From Microvirga sp. BSC39 (GTDB taxonomy: Bacteria; Pseudomonadota; Alphaproteobacteria; Rhizobiales; Beijerinckiaceae), in NCBI RefSeq assembly GCF_000739015.1, contig NZ_JPUG01000073.1:124001-188000 (forward strand): a stretch of 64,000 nt of DNA, read 5' to 3'. The translations under genes and the position numbers were made by a program. A model generated the notes under the pieces. That model was not told the DNA's origin, did no database searches, and saw only the letters and a list, made by a program, of their open reading frames with translations. Positions 1-7,852 of the stretch are shown piece by piece. Within the stretch, counting starts at the first letter, position 1. Each line of letters begins with the position of its first letter.

Positions 1-71
1 CTACAGTTAACGGTTCTTGTCGAGGACCCAGTTCCGTAAAGGAAATAAAACAGACAGGCGATGTTCTGTTT

Positions 72-113
72 GCTCGGAAAGCAGATCCCTGACGGCCCCG
101 TCAGGTTCCGAGC
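72..113. other. Structured hairpin downstream of the first small gene
   Basis: Nested inverted repeats are visible. An outer 8-bp stem pairs 72-79 (GCTCGGAA) with 106-113 (TTCCGAGC). An inner 8-bp stem pairs 88-95 (CCTGACGG) with 98-105 (CCGTCAGG) around a 2-nt loop. The element starts 10 bases past the stop codon of the minus-strand gene 123..413, so it may end or stabilise that transcript. There is no clear U-tract on the minus strand. I see no gene in bases 1-122. Confidence 0.4.
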
Positions 114-122
114 TTTGGAACC

Positions 123-413
123 TCATTCCGGCTGTGCGTGATCTTCCAAGGCCTGGATCAGCTCCAGGCATTTCTCGGCCACGACGGCCGATACCTTGGG
201 GTCTCCGTGATGGTGGCGCATGGCCACCGCATTGGCTTGCTCGAACAGATCCGTAAGGTTGCCGGAGATGAAGGGGCGGGAACTCGGAAAATCGAAGCTC
301 CTGCTCTCGGAGCGGGATCTGGATTTCGAAGGACGCTTGGGTTCGAAGAGGCCTAGCACCTCGCACCTGTCGGCGATCCTCTTGAGATCCTTGAAGGCGA
401 TGATCTCGGCCAT
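123..413 (-). CDS. Small conserved-type hypothetical protein, 96 aa
   Basis: I do not recognise a named family. The ATG at 413 is preferred over an upstream start at 467 because the added 18 residues (arginine/serine-rich) look non-coding. The protein begins MAEIIAFKDLKRIADRC, has a basic serine-rich stretch (PKRPSKSRSRSES) around residues 26-40, and ends in an amphipathic helical part with a histidine run (MRHHHGDP). No membrane segment or signal peptide is seen. Codon use resembles the neighbours. The function is unknown. Confidence 0.55.
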   Translation of the reverse strand: MAEIIAFKDLKRIADRCEVLGLFEPKRPSKSRSRSESRSFDFPSSRPFISGNLTDLFEQANAVAMRHHHGDPKVSAVVAEKCLELIQALEDHAQPE

Positions 414-572
414 GTTCAGACTCCTACGCAACGAACCTGCTGTGCTCTTAACGCTTATCCCGCGCAAAAGTCATGCGCCGTCCCCTGAAATTTATAGGGT
501 TAACGGCAGCCGTTCCACTTCGGAGTCGCAGCCGTCGGTTATGTTACCCAACTCTTCCGGAGTAGGAACGGA

Positions 573-992
573 TCAACGCTCCCAGGAATGGCGCGGCCCG
601 GCAGGCCGCCTTGCCGCATCGATGTTCAAGGCACCTGGACCGGTGAACACGAGCAGCAGGAAGACGAAGCAGAACAGGATGGATGCATCCCCGCCGTTCA
701 GAACGGGATAGAAACTCCGGGGAGCATGGAACATCCAATAGGCGACGGCCATTTCGCCGGCGAGCACGAAGGCAACGGGTCTGGTGAACAGCCCCACCAG
801 GATCAGCAGGCCGCCGACGAATTCCAGGATGGCTCCGATGCCGAAGAGCGACAAGAGGGGCGGCGTGCCGCTTTCAGGAGGCGCCGGGAAGCCGAAGAGC
901 TTCTGCGTTCCATGCTCCATGAAGAGCAGCGCCGTGACGATCCTCAAGGCGGCCAAGGCATAAGGTGACCAGCGATCGAGCGTAGACGACAT
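573..992 (-). CDS. DoxX family integral membrane protein
   Basis: The protein has 139 residues and about four hydrophobic segments, which is the usual size and layout of DoxX/YphA-like proteins. The early region reads ALRIVTALLFMEHGTQKLFGFP, the family's N-terminal helix with its conserved HGxQK, and a later segment contains GGLLILVGLFTRPVAF. DoxX proteins sit in the inner membrane. Some are linked to redox or sulfur stress, but the role of this one cannot be told. The start at 992 is chosen because AAGGA lies about 10 bases upstream. The longer frame to 1127 adds a 45-residue segment without a supporting RBS. Confidence 0.8.
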   Translation of the reverse strand: MSSTLDRWSPYALAALRIVTALLFMEHGTQKLFGFPAPPESGTPPLLSLFGIGAILEFVGGLLILVGLFTRPVAFVLAGEMAVAYWMFHAPRSFYPVLNGGDASILFCFVFLLLVFTGPGALNIDAARRPAGPRHSWER

Positions 993-1226
993 GTGCGGGA
1001 ATTCCTTGTGAGCACCGCCATCCACGGCGGCTCGAACCTTGATGCCGCCCATATAAAGCATCAGACCCGGAGGAAAAGCCCGTCTTGCGTGAGGTTCCAG
1101 CTTTTGCAGCAGGCTGAGTGCAAGCACAGATGTTTCACATGGAATTCACGTTAAATTGACGGGTGTCGAACCTTGCCTGCCGGAGGTTTTCTGCCAGCTT
1201 CTTGCGTCTGGCAAACGGAGGCGGAG

Positions 1227-2021
1227 ATGAATCGAAGGCTTCTTGGCGCTCTCGCGGCCGCCCTATCGGGCCTGTGGCTGTGCCCACCCGATGCCCGGGC
1301 GGAAACCGAGGTCGATGTCGCGCTGGTGCTGGCCGTGGACGTCTCGCGCTCCATGGATCCCGATGAGCAGGAACTCCAGCGTCAGGGTTTCATGGAGGCC
1401 TTCCGCTCCCCGCAGGTGCATGAGGCCATTCGCAACGGCATGGTGGGCCGGATCATCGTCACCTATGTGGAATGGTCGGGCGTGGAGTATCAGAACGTCA
1501 TCGTGCCCTGGACGATCATCGAGAGCCCCGAAGGGGCGCTGAAATTCGCCGATGGCCTGAGCAGCAACCCCATCGGCCGTATCCGGAGAACCTCGATCTC
1601 CGGCGCCATCGATTTCAGCGTGAAGCTCCTGGAGCAGACCGGCGTCGAGCCGATGCGCAAGGTCATCGACATCTCCGGGGACGGGCCCAACAGCAGCGGA
1701 CGAGGCGTCGTCGCGGCACGGGACGAGGCCATTGCCAAGGGCATCACCATCAACGGGCTTCCCATCATGCTCAAGCGTCCGAGCGGCTTCGGCGACATGG
1801 AGCATCTCGACCTCTACTACAAGAACTGCGTCATCGGCGGAGAAGGATCGTTCATCGTGCCGGTACGGGACCGCCAGCACTTCGCCGATGCCATCCGGAC
1901 CAAGATCATCCGCGAGATCGCGGCCCTGCCGGCAAGCCCGATGATCCAGAAGGTCCAGGCCGAGCCGTCCGTGAGCTGTACCGAGGGCGAGCAGCGCATG
2001 TATCGCTGGGACCGCAACTGA
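1227..2021 (+). CDS. Secreted DUF1194 (von Willebrand A-like) protein
   Basis: The protein has 264 residues and an N-terminal signal peptide (MNRRLLGALAAALSGLWL ending near ARAETE). The mature part begins with a vWA-type core, VDVALVLAVDVSRSMD, which carries a DxSxS metal-ion-dependent adhesion motif. DUF1194 proteins are common in alphaproteobacteria and have no assigned function. Extracytoplasmic protein binding through a bound metal is a reasonable guess. The ATG at 1227 has GGAG a few bases upstream. The frame opens at 1173, but the extra residues would precede the signal peptide. It stands alone on the plus strand. Confidence 0.8.
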   Translation: MNRRLLGALAAALSGLWLCPPDARAETEVDVALVLAVDVSRSMDPDEQELQRQGFMEAFRSPQVHEAIRNGMVGRIIVTYVEWSGVEYQNVIVPWTIIESPEGALKFADGLSSNPIGRIRRTSISGAIDFSVKLLEQTGVEPMRKVIDISGDGPNSSGRGVVAARDEAIAKGITINGLPIMLKRPSGFGDMEHLDLYYKNCVIGGEGSFIVPVRDRQHFADAIRTKIIREIAALPASPMIQKVQAEPSVSCTEGEQRMYRWDRN

Positions 2022-2046
2022 GGCGGTCCCGAAACGGTACCTCGCG

Positions 2047-3033
2047 TCACTCCAGGGTGATGTTGGCCGTCCTGATCACCGTCTCCCATTTGGCGCCTTC
2101 TTCCTGCATGTAGGCGGCCATCTCGGCAGGCGAGCTCTGGAGCACGTCGATCCCGGCGCCGGTCAGCTTGTCGCGGATGTCCTGCTTGGCGACGACCTGC
2201 CGGTATGTCTCGTTGAGCTTGGCGATGATCTCGGGCGGCAGGCGTGCCGGGCCGACGAAGCCCTGCCAGGCCCAGGCCTCGAAGCCCGGGAAATCGGCCG
2301 CGACGGGCGGCACGCCCGGCAGGCCGGCGAACTCCTTCGGAGATGCCACAGCGATGGCCTTGATGGGACCGGAGAGCTGGGAGCGGGCAGTCGCGAAATC
2401 GATGAACATCATGTCCACCTGTCCCGCCACCAGATCCTGCACGGCAGGAGCGGCGCCCCGATACGGCACATGGGTGAGCTTGATGCCGGCACCCTGCGAA
2501 AGAAGTTCCGTCGCCAGGTGGAACGGGCTGCCCAGGCCAGGGGTCGCATAGGTGATCCGTCCGGGCGTCTTCTTCGCCTCGGCGACAAGTTCCTGAATGG
2601 AGTTCACCGGCAGCTTGTTCGTGTTGACGAGCAGCACGAGCGCGAAGCGGCCCGTTAGCGAAATCGGGCTGAAATCCTTGTACGGATCGAAGGAGAGCTT
2701 GCGATAGAGGGAGCGGTTCGTCGCGAAGGTGGCCGAATCCCCTAAGAGCAGCGAGTAGCCGTCGGACTCCGCCCGGGCGACGGCCTCGGCCCCAATATTG
2801 GTGCCGGCGCCCGGTTTGTTCTCGATCACGAACTGCTGCCCCAGTTGCTCCCCCATAGCGCCAAAGACGAGCCGCGCGAAGAAATCCGTTCCGCCGCCGG
2901 CCGCATAAGGGACGGTGACCCGGACCGGCCTCGCCGGATAGCCGGACTGGGCGAGAGCCCGCCATGGCGAGAGGACCGAGGCTGCTGAAGTTGCGGCCAT
3001 CGTCGCGAGAAGGCTGCGGCGGGTCTGTCTCAT
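2047..3033 (-). CDS. Bug-family (TctC) tripartite tricarboxylate transporter substrate-binding protein
   Basis: The protein has 328 residues, normal for this periplasmic family. The signal peptide has a twin-arginine-like start (MRQTRRSLLATMAATSAASV). The mature protein begins YPARPVRVTVPYAAGGGTD, the signature of Bug receptors, and later has VPYRGAAPAVQDLVAGQVDMMF. Bug proteins bind carboxylates or aromatic acids for a TctAB permease, but no tctA or tctB lies nearby, so this is an orphan receptor. The ATG at 3033 follows GGGAGAA. The ligand cannot be predicted from sequence alone. Confidence 0.9.
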   Translation of the reverse strand: MRQTRRSLLATMAATSAASVLSPWRALAQSGYPARPVRVTVPYAAGGGTDFFARLVFGAMGEQLGQQFVIENKPGAGTNIGAEAVARAESDGYSLLLGDSATFATNRSLYRKLSFDPYKDFSPISLTGRFALVLLVNTNKLPVNSIQELVAEAKKTPGRITYATPGLGSPFHLATELLSQGAGIKLTHVPYRGAAPAVQDLVAGQVDMMFIDFATARSQLSGPIKAIAVASPKEFAGLPGVPPVAADFPGFEAWAWQGFVGPARLPPEIIAKLNETYRQVVAKQDIRDKLTGAGIDVLQSSPAEMAAYMQEEGAKWETVIRTANITLE

Positions 3034-3238
3034 GGCGTTCTCCCAGGATCGTGCTGTTGCGGTTCGGTGCATGGCTGGACATAGGGAGAGTGCTCGCGGC
3101 GACCAGAGCCACACCACGCAAGAGGCTGCACGGCCACTGCCGGCATCACCTAGATTATTTAACGCCACGCCTGAACATGCAGAGATCCCAGGCATTCCTC
3201 TGTGAGGAGCTGAGCATTCACAGGACGGGAGATGAAAT

Positions 3239-3496
3239 ATGGGCGCGAAGAAGGAAGAGGATGATCTGGTCGATGCCGGCTCGGAATACTCGTTCCCGGC
3301 CAGCGATCCGCCGTCCTACATGGGCGGGTCGGCGGTTGCAGGTCCGCCCCCACAGGACGAGCCCGCACGGGAGCCCGTCAATCAGGCTGTCTCGAACCCC
3401 GATGAGGTGAAGCCGGCAGAGGATGCGCCGCAGGGCACCGACCCGGCACGAACGGGCAAGGCGCCGAAGCAGGATCACGGGGGCAACAATCCCTAG
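3239..3496 (+). CDS. Small acidic, proline-rich hypothetical protein, 85 aa
   Basis: This short soluble protein has many Pro, Asp, Glu and Gly residues and is probably largely disordered. It begins MGAKKEEDDLVDAGSEYSFP and contains PASDPPSYMGG. An RBS (GGGAG) sits 8 bases before the ATG at 3239. The SFPASDPPS stretch is common in short uncharacterised alphaproteobacterial proteins. No function can be assigned. Confidence 0.6.
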   Translation: MGAKKEEDDLVDAGSEYSFPASDPPSYMGGSAVAGPPPQDEPAREPVNQAVSNPDEVKPAEDAPQGTDPARTGKAPKQDHGGNNP

Positions 3497-3563
3497 CCGA
3501 GACCGCATGATCTTGATGCTCAATCTCAAGATACGACGGCTTGGAAAAATGACCGGCGATTTC

Positions 3564-3587
3564 GCGGCGAGCTGATCAGCTCGCCGC
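3564..3587. repeat. 24-bp perfect palindrome at the 3' end of cphB
   Basis: Bases 3564-3587 form a perfect inverted repeat centred on TGATCA, with 12-nt half-sites beginning GCGGCGAGCTGA. It spans the last codons and stop (3576-3578) of the cyanophycinase gene. In RNA it would form a strong GC stem, which could stabilise the 3' end or stop transcription. No long U-run follows on either strand. Confidence 0.5.
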
Positions 3588-4430
3588 CTGCGCTTCGATG
3601 GCATGGCTCTTCTGCAGATCCGGCACCTCCGCAGGACGACGCTTCGCCAGGTCGAAGGCGTCACCCGAACTCAGCACATGCATGCGGATGTCGTACATGC
3701 AGAGGGAGCGTTCCGGCTCGGCCTCCGCGATGTTGGAATGAGTCACGCCGGCCCCATCGACCACATAGACGCAGCCGCTACCGATCACCTGGAACTGCTC
3801 GTTCTCAAGGACCAGAGCGGTGTCCTCGTCGATACCGATTCCAAGTTCGCGCGGGTTGTGCGCCACGGCTCCGAACAGGCGTCCGAACCGGCCGCGTTCC
3901 GCGAAATGCTGGTCGATGATGACATTGCGCACGAGGCCAAGGCCCGGCGCCATGTGCAGGTCGCCGATCTTGTAGGATTCCCCGCTGGTCCCTTTGACCA
4001 GCATGGTCTCGCTCATCACGGATGCACCGGCCGATGTCCCCGCCAGCAGCCCTCCGCGATCATGGATCTCGCGCACCCGCTGCTCGATGGGCGTATCGCC
4101 GATCTGACTCGAGATGCGCAACTGGTCGCCGCCCGAAAAGAACACGCCGGCCGCTCCGTCGAAGAGCCGGAGTTTTTCGGGATCGAGGGTCTCGGCCCTG
4201 TCCTTCACGTAGATCTCCACGAGATCCGTCACGCCGAGATCGGCGAAGGCTTTCTGATAGGCCTCGAAATAACCCTCAGGCTCATGGGAGGCGACGGTCG
4301 CGAGGACGAGCTTGCCGCCGTTCACATGCCTGGCGACCTCACGCAGGATGGTGCGCTCACCTTCCTTGTCCTCACCCCCACCGATGATGATCAGTGGCCC
4401 CCTAGATCTCTTCCTCGTGCGTTCCTGCAT
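3576..4430 (-). CDS. cphB: Cyanophycinase
   Basis: Cytoplasmic serine exopeptidase (peptidase family S51) that cleaves cyanophycin (multi-L-arginyl-poly-L-aspartate) to beta-Asp-Arg dipeptides. The 284-residue protein shows PLIIIGGGEDKEGERTIL at the N-terminus, FFSGGDQLRI near residue 100, and the nucleophile motif GTSAGAS with Ser133. The ATG at 4430 is chosen. The frame extends to a TTG at 4460, but AAGGGAG is upstream of the ATG. It lies 78 bases downstream of cphA on the same strand, so synthesis and breakdown of the polymer are probably co-transcribed. Confidence 0.93.
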   Translation of the reverse strand: MQERTRKRSRGPLIIIGGGEDKEGERTILREVARHVNGGKLVLATVASHEPEGYFEAYQKAFADLGVTDLVEIYVKDRAETLDPEKLRLFDGAAGVFFSGGDQLRISSQIGDTPIEQRVREIHDRGGLLAGTSAGASVMSETMLVKGTSGESYKIGDLHMAPGLGLVRNVIIDQHFAERGRFGRLFGAVAHNPRELGIGIDEDTALVLENEQFQVIGSGCVYVVDGAGVTHSNIAEAEPERSLCMYDIRMHVLSSGDAFDLAKRRPAEVPDLQKSHAIEAQAAS

Positions 4431-4508
4431 GATGGCGACAGGTCTCCCTTTCAGCAGCAACCCGCCCCAGACAAGGGACGGGCAACATTGAAGTTCCTTT
4501 GATCCCGC

Positions 4509-7385
4509 TCAAGCGGTACGGCGCCACTCCTTGGCTGGCTCTTCCGCCCGATGAACCTCCACCTCGAAGGAAGTCGACGGAGCAGCCCGGAAGTCGAGCA
4601 CCTGCCGCCACATGGCCTCCACATCGGTGGGCGTGAGCACCACGAGATCGCCGGGCTGTGCCCTTCGCAGGCAGAGGTCGGCAGCCTCGTCCTCGTCCAG
4701 GATGCGGCAGATCCGCTCCTCGGAACAGCCTGCTGCCAGCGCACCTTCGGCCAGCAATGCGACGATCTCACCAGGCCTCCGACCCCGTCGGGCCGGATCC
4801 TCCCGGAAGATGATGTCGTCGAAGTAGCGGGTCGCGAGTGCTCCCATCTCCCGCATGTCTTCATCGCGGCGATCGCCCGGGATATTGATCATTCCGATGA
4901 CGCGGCGATGGCGGGAGCGCATCTTGAGGATCAGATCGCCCAGGGCCTGCAGTCCCGCCGGATTGTGGGCATAGTCCAGGATGACCCGGAAGCCGTGACC
5001 ATCGAACACGTTGAGGCGCCCGGGGCTCTGCTCGAAGGATGTGGTGAAGGTCGACAGGGCCATGCGGATGACGTTGACCGGCACGCCCTGGGCATACGCC
5101 ATGGCGGCCGCCCCCAAGGCGTTCTGCACGTTGAACTCGGCCAATCCGTCGAGCGTGGCCGGGATCTCTGCAGCCCGCATCAGGTGAATGCTGTCACCGT
5201 CATCGTGGATCACGATTTCGCCGCCGTCAGCGGCACTCGGTTCGCGAACGACCGCGAAGCCGCCATCCTCGATGTGCTCGCGCAGGAAATCAGGCATGTC
5301 GGCGCCTCCGCGGAGGGAGAAATAACAGATGCGTCCCCCGGCGCGGCGGCGCATGCTCACGCACATCGGATCGTCTGCATTGAGGATGCTGGTGCCGTTG
5401 CGATGCACGGCTTCCACGACCACAGACTTGACCCAGGCCAGATCCTCGATGGTGTCGATTCCCTTGAGCCCGAGATGATCCGGCTGAATGTTGGTGACGA
5501 GACCAACGTCACAGTCGGTGAAGCCCATCCCCTCGCGCAGGATGCCGCCGCGGGCGGTTTCCAGAACCGCCACGTCCACCGTCGGGTCCTTGAGAACCAC
5601 GCGGGCGCTCCAGGGGCCGGACGCGTCCGCATCCACCACTCGGCGGCCATTCATGTAGATGCCCGTCGTCGAGGTCAGGCCCACGCATAGTCCGTTGGCG
5701 CGCAGGATATGACCTACCATTCGCGAGGTTGTGGATTTGCCGTTGGTGCCTGTGATGGCGAGGATCGGAATACGCGTCGGTGTCCCGCGTGGGAACAGCA
5801 TGTCGATGACGGGTCGCGCCACGTTGCGGGCACGTCCCTCCGAGGGCTGCAGGTGCATGCGAAAGCCCGGCGCGGCATTGACCTCGATGATGCCGCCGCC
5901 GGTTTCATGAACCGAGCGGGTGATATCCGGTGCGATGAAGTCGATTCCGGCCACATCGAGGCCGATCGCACGTGCAGCGCGGCGGGCGATCAGGGCATTG
6001 TCGGGATGGATATCGTCCGTGCGGTCAATGGCAGTCCCTCCGGTCGAGAGGTTCGCCGTGTCGGACAGGTGGATCACTTGCCCGAGAGCCGGCACGCTGT
6101 CCGGGTCGAGTCCGGCCTTCGCCAGAATCCCGAGGGCGTGATCGTTGATCTTGATCCGGGTCATGACGTTCTCATGGCCTTCGCCGCGACGCGGATCCCT
6201 GTTCACCTCATCGACCAGGGCTGCGATGCTGCGCTCCCCATCGCCAATGACATGAGCCGGCACGCGCTCCGCCACAGCCACGACTTCTCCATTGACCACG
6301 AGGATGCGATGGTCCCGGCCTTTGAAATAACTCTCGACGATAACCCGCCGGCCGTGGTTCACAGCCTCCCCGAAGGCACGGGTGACCTCCTCCGTCGTGG
6401 AAAGGTCGATGCTGACGCCACGCCCGTGATTGCCGTCGAGGGGTTTGACCACGACCGGGTAGCCGATCCGCTCGGCTGCGCGCACCGCATCGTCGGCGCT
6501 GCGGACGACCTCACCACGAGGAACCGGCAGACCTGCATCGGCAAGAAGGGTTTTCGTCAGATCCTTGTCGCCGGCCGCATCCGTTGCGATCGACGAGGTC
6601 ATGCTCGTGATGCTGGCGCGGATGCGCTTCTGATAGCGTCCGGTGCCCAGTTGCACGAGACTCTGATCGTCGAGACGCAGGACCGGGATGCCGCGCCGCT
6701 CGGCCTCCTGCACAAGCGACATGGTTGTCGGGCCGAGCGCCGTGCGGCGATGCACATAGCGAAGGGCCTTGAGGGCAGCGGCAAGGTCGAAGGCACCTTG
6801 GAAGGCGGGTTCATCCTCGTCCTTGTAGACGCGGTCGAGCCCCTTGATACCCTGAAGCTCCGGGGGCAGCAGGGAATCCACGAGTTGGAGGGCCAAGCGC
6901 CCGGCCACGAGGCCCACATCCTCCTCCCGGTAGGCATACATCACATTGTAGACGCCGCATTCTCCCTTCACGGACCGGGTCTTGCCTCGGGTGACGCGCG
7001 AGCCGATGAGGGTCTGAAGCTCGAGGGCAATATGCTCGGCCACGTGACCGAGCCAAGTCCCCTCCTCGAGACGCCTGACGAAGCCGCCGCGCTCATGGAA
7101 ACTGCAGCCATGCTCGTGCAACCCTGGCAAAAGGGCGAGAAGGCGCTCGGTGAAACTCGGCAGGCGATGGGATGGCCATTCCTCCAATGAACCGAGATCG
7201 AGCTTGATCCGGATCATCGGGGTGAGGCTGTAGAGATGCGGCCCACGATAGACCCCGCGCTCGATCACGCGCATGGGGCTCGCCGCCACCTCTTGCGATC
7301 CTGGGGCATCAACTTCGTTCGACGGATCCGACAGCGGGTTCACAGACTCTTTGGAGCCAGCCTGCGCTTGACGATCATCGCCCAT
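4509..7385 (-). CDS. cphA: Cyanophycin synthetase
   Basis: ATP-dependent enzyme that extends the poly-Asp backbone and adds Arg side chains, storing nitrogen as insoluble granules. The 958 residues include a CphA N-terminal domain (about 40-200), an ATP-grasp domain (about 275-525, with VVVKPLDGNHGRGV and EVNAAPGFRMH) and a Mur-ligase-like domain with the P-loop GTNGKSTT at 546-553. The start at 7385 is supported by AAGGAG 8 bases upstream. This gives about 37 residues before the usual family start at MRVIERGVYRGP, and that extension is polar and low-complexity. It is followed by cphB in an apparent two-gene operon. Confidence 0.95.
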   Translation of the reverse strand: MGDDRQAQAGSKESVNPLSDPSNEVDAPGSQEVAASPMRVIERGVYRGPHLYSLTPMIRIKLDLGSLEEWPSHRLPSFTERLLALLPGLHEHGCSFHERGGFVRRLEEGTWLGHVAEHIALELQTLIGSRVTRGKTRSVKGECGVYNVMYAYREEDVGLVAGRLALQLVDSLLPPELQGIKGLDRVYKDEDEPAFQGAFDLAAALKALRYVHRRTALGPTTMSLVQEAERRGIPVLRLDDQSLVQLGTGRYQKRIRASITSMTSSIATDAAGDKDLTKTLLADAGLPVPRGEVVRSADDAVRAAERIGYPVVVKPLDGNHGRGVSIDLSTTEEVTRAFGEAVNHGRRVIVESYFKGRDHRILVVNGEVVAVAERVPAHVIGDGERSIAALVDEVNRDPRRGEGHENVMTRIKINDHALGILAKAGLDPDSVPALGQVIHLSDTANLSTGGTAIDRTDDIHPDNALIARRAARAIGLDVAGIDFIAPDITRSVHETGGGIIEVNAAPGFRMHLQPSEGRARNVARPVIDMLFPRGTPTRIPILAITGTNGKSTTSRMVGHILRANGLCVGLTSTTGIYMNGRRVVDADASGPWSARVVLKDPTVDVAVLETARGGILREGMGFTDCDVGLVTNIQPDHLGLKGIDTIEDLAWVKSVVVEAVHRNGTSILNADDPMCVSMRRRAGGRICYFSLRGGADMPDFLREHIEDGGFAVVREPSAADGGEIVIHDDGDSIHLMRAAEIPATLDGLAEFNVQNALGAAAMAYAQGVPVNVIRMALSTFTTSFEQSPGRLNVFDGHGFRVILDYAHNPAGLQALGDLILKMRSRHRRVIGMINIPGDRRDEDMREMGALATRYFDDIIFREDPARRGRRPGEIVALLAEGALAAGCSEERICRILDEDEAADLCLRRAQPGDLVVLTPTDVEAMWRQVLDFRAAPSTSFEVEVHRAEEPAKEWRRTA

Positions 7386-7572
7386 TCTTGGGAACTCCTT
7401 ACAACAGAAGACAAAAACCGCGCTGCGATACCCACGGACGGAATCCGTCCACGTCTCCGCTGCCGATTAAATGATGAAAGAGCGTGCAGAACGCACTCAA
7501 GGGTTGTTCAATTTCCAGGCGGCTTCTTTGGTTCCATGTAGAAAAGGCAGCGTGTACAATATTTTACGAGCA

Positions 7573-7586
7573 ATAACATATGTTAT
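7573..7586. promoter_or_regulatory. Perfect 14-bp palindrome in the cphA-pgm intergenic region
   Basis: ATAACATATGTTAT is a perfect inverted repeat in the 467-base gap (7386-7852) between divergent cphA and pgm. The surrounding 60 bases are AT-rich against a GC-rich background. Such a site could bind a dimeric regulator of either gene. No regulator gene is adjacent, and I see no other feature in this gap that I can support. Confidence 0.35.
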
Positions 7587-7852
7587 GATGAGCCTATACT
7601 TCGCGGCTTGCCGTTGTTGCTTTTGAGTTTATGGCTTGGGCAAGCCAATGGTGCCTTTATCGACACCCCCGTTGACCAGCCTCGGCCTGAGCGGAGAAAT
7701 GGACGCGCAAGCAGAAAGGTACTTCTTCATCTTACCTTCATCTCGACAGTGGCATGTCGCGGCCGCAACCCTAAAATGGTCGCACGCCCTTTCAGGGCAG
7801 GTATCAAGATTCGGCCCATGACGGGCCAATGTTAAGGAAGTGATCAGCCCCG

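Noticed and set aside
5709..7190. 493-codon plus-strand frame opposite cphA
   Set aside because: cphA has ATP-grasp and Mur-ligase motifs in the other strand. The plus frame has none.
7608..7835. 75-codon ORF between cphA and pgm
   Set aside because: It has no RBS, overlaps other equally open short frames, and its product looks like random coding.
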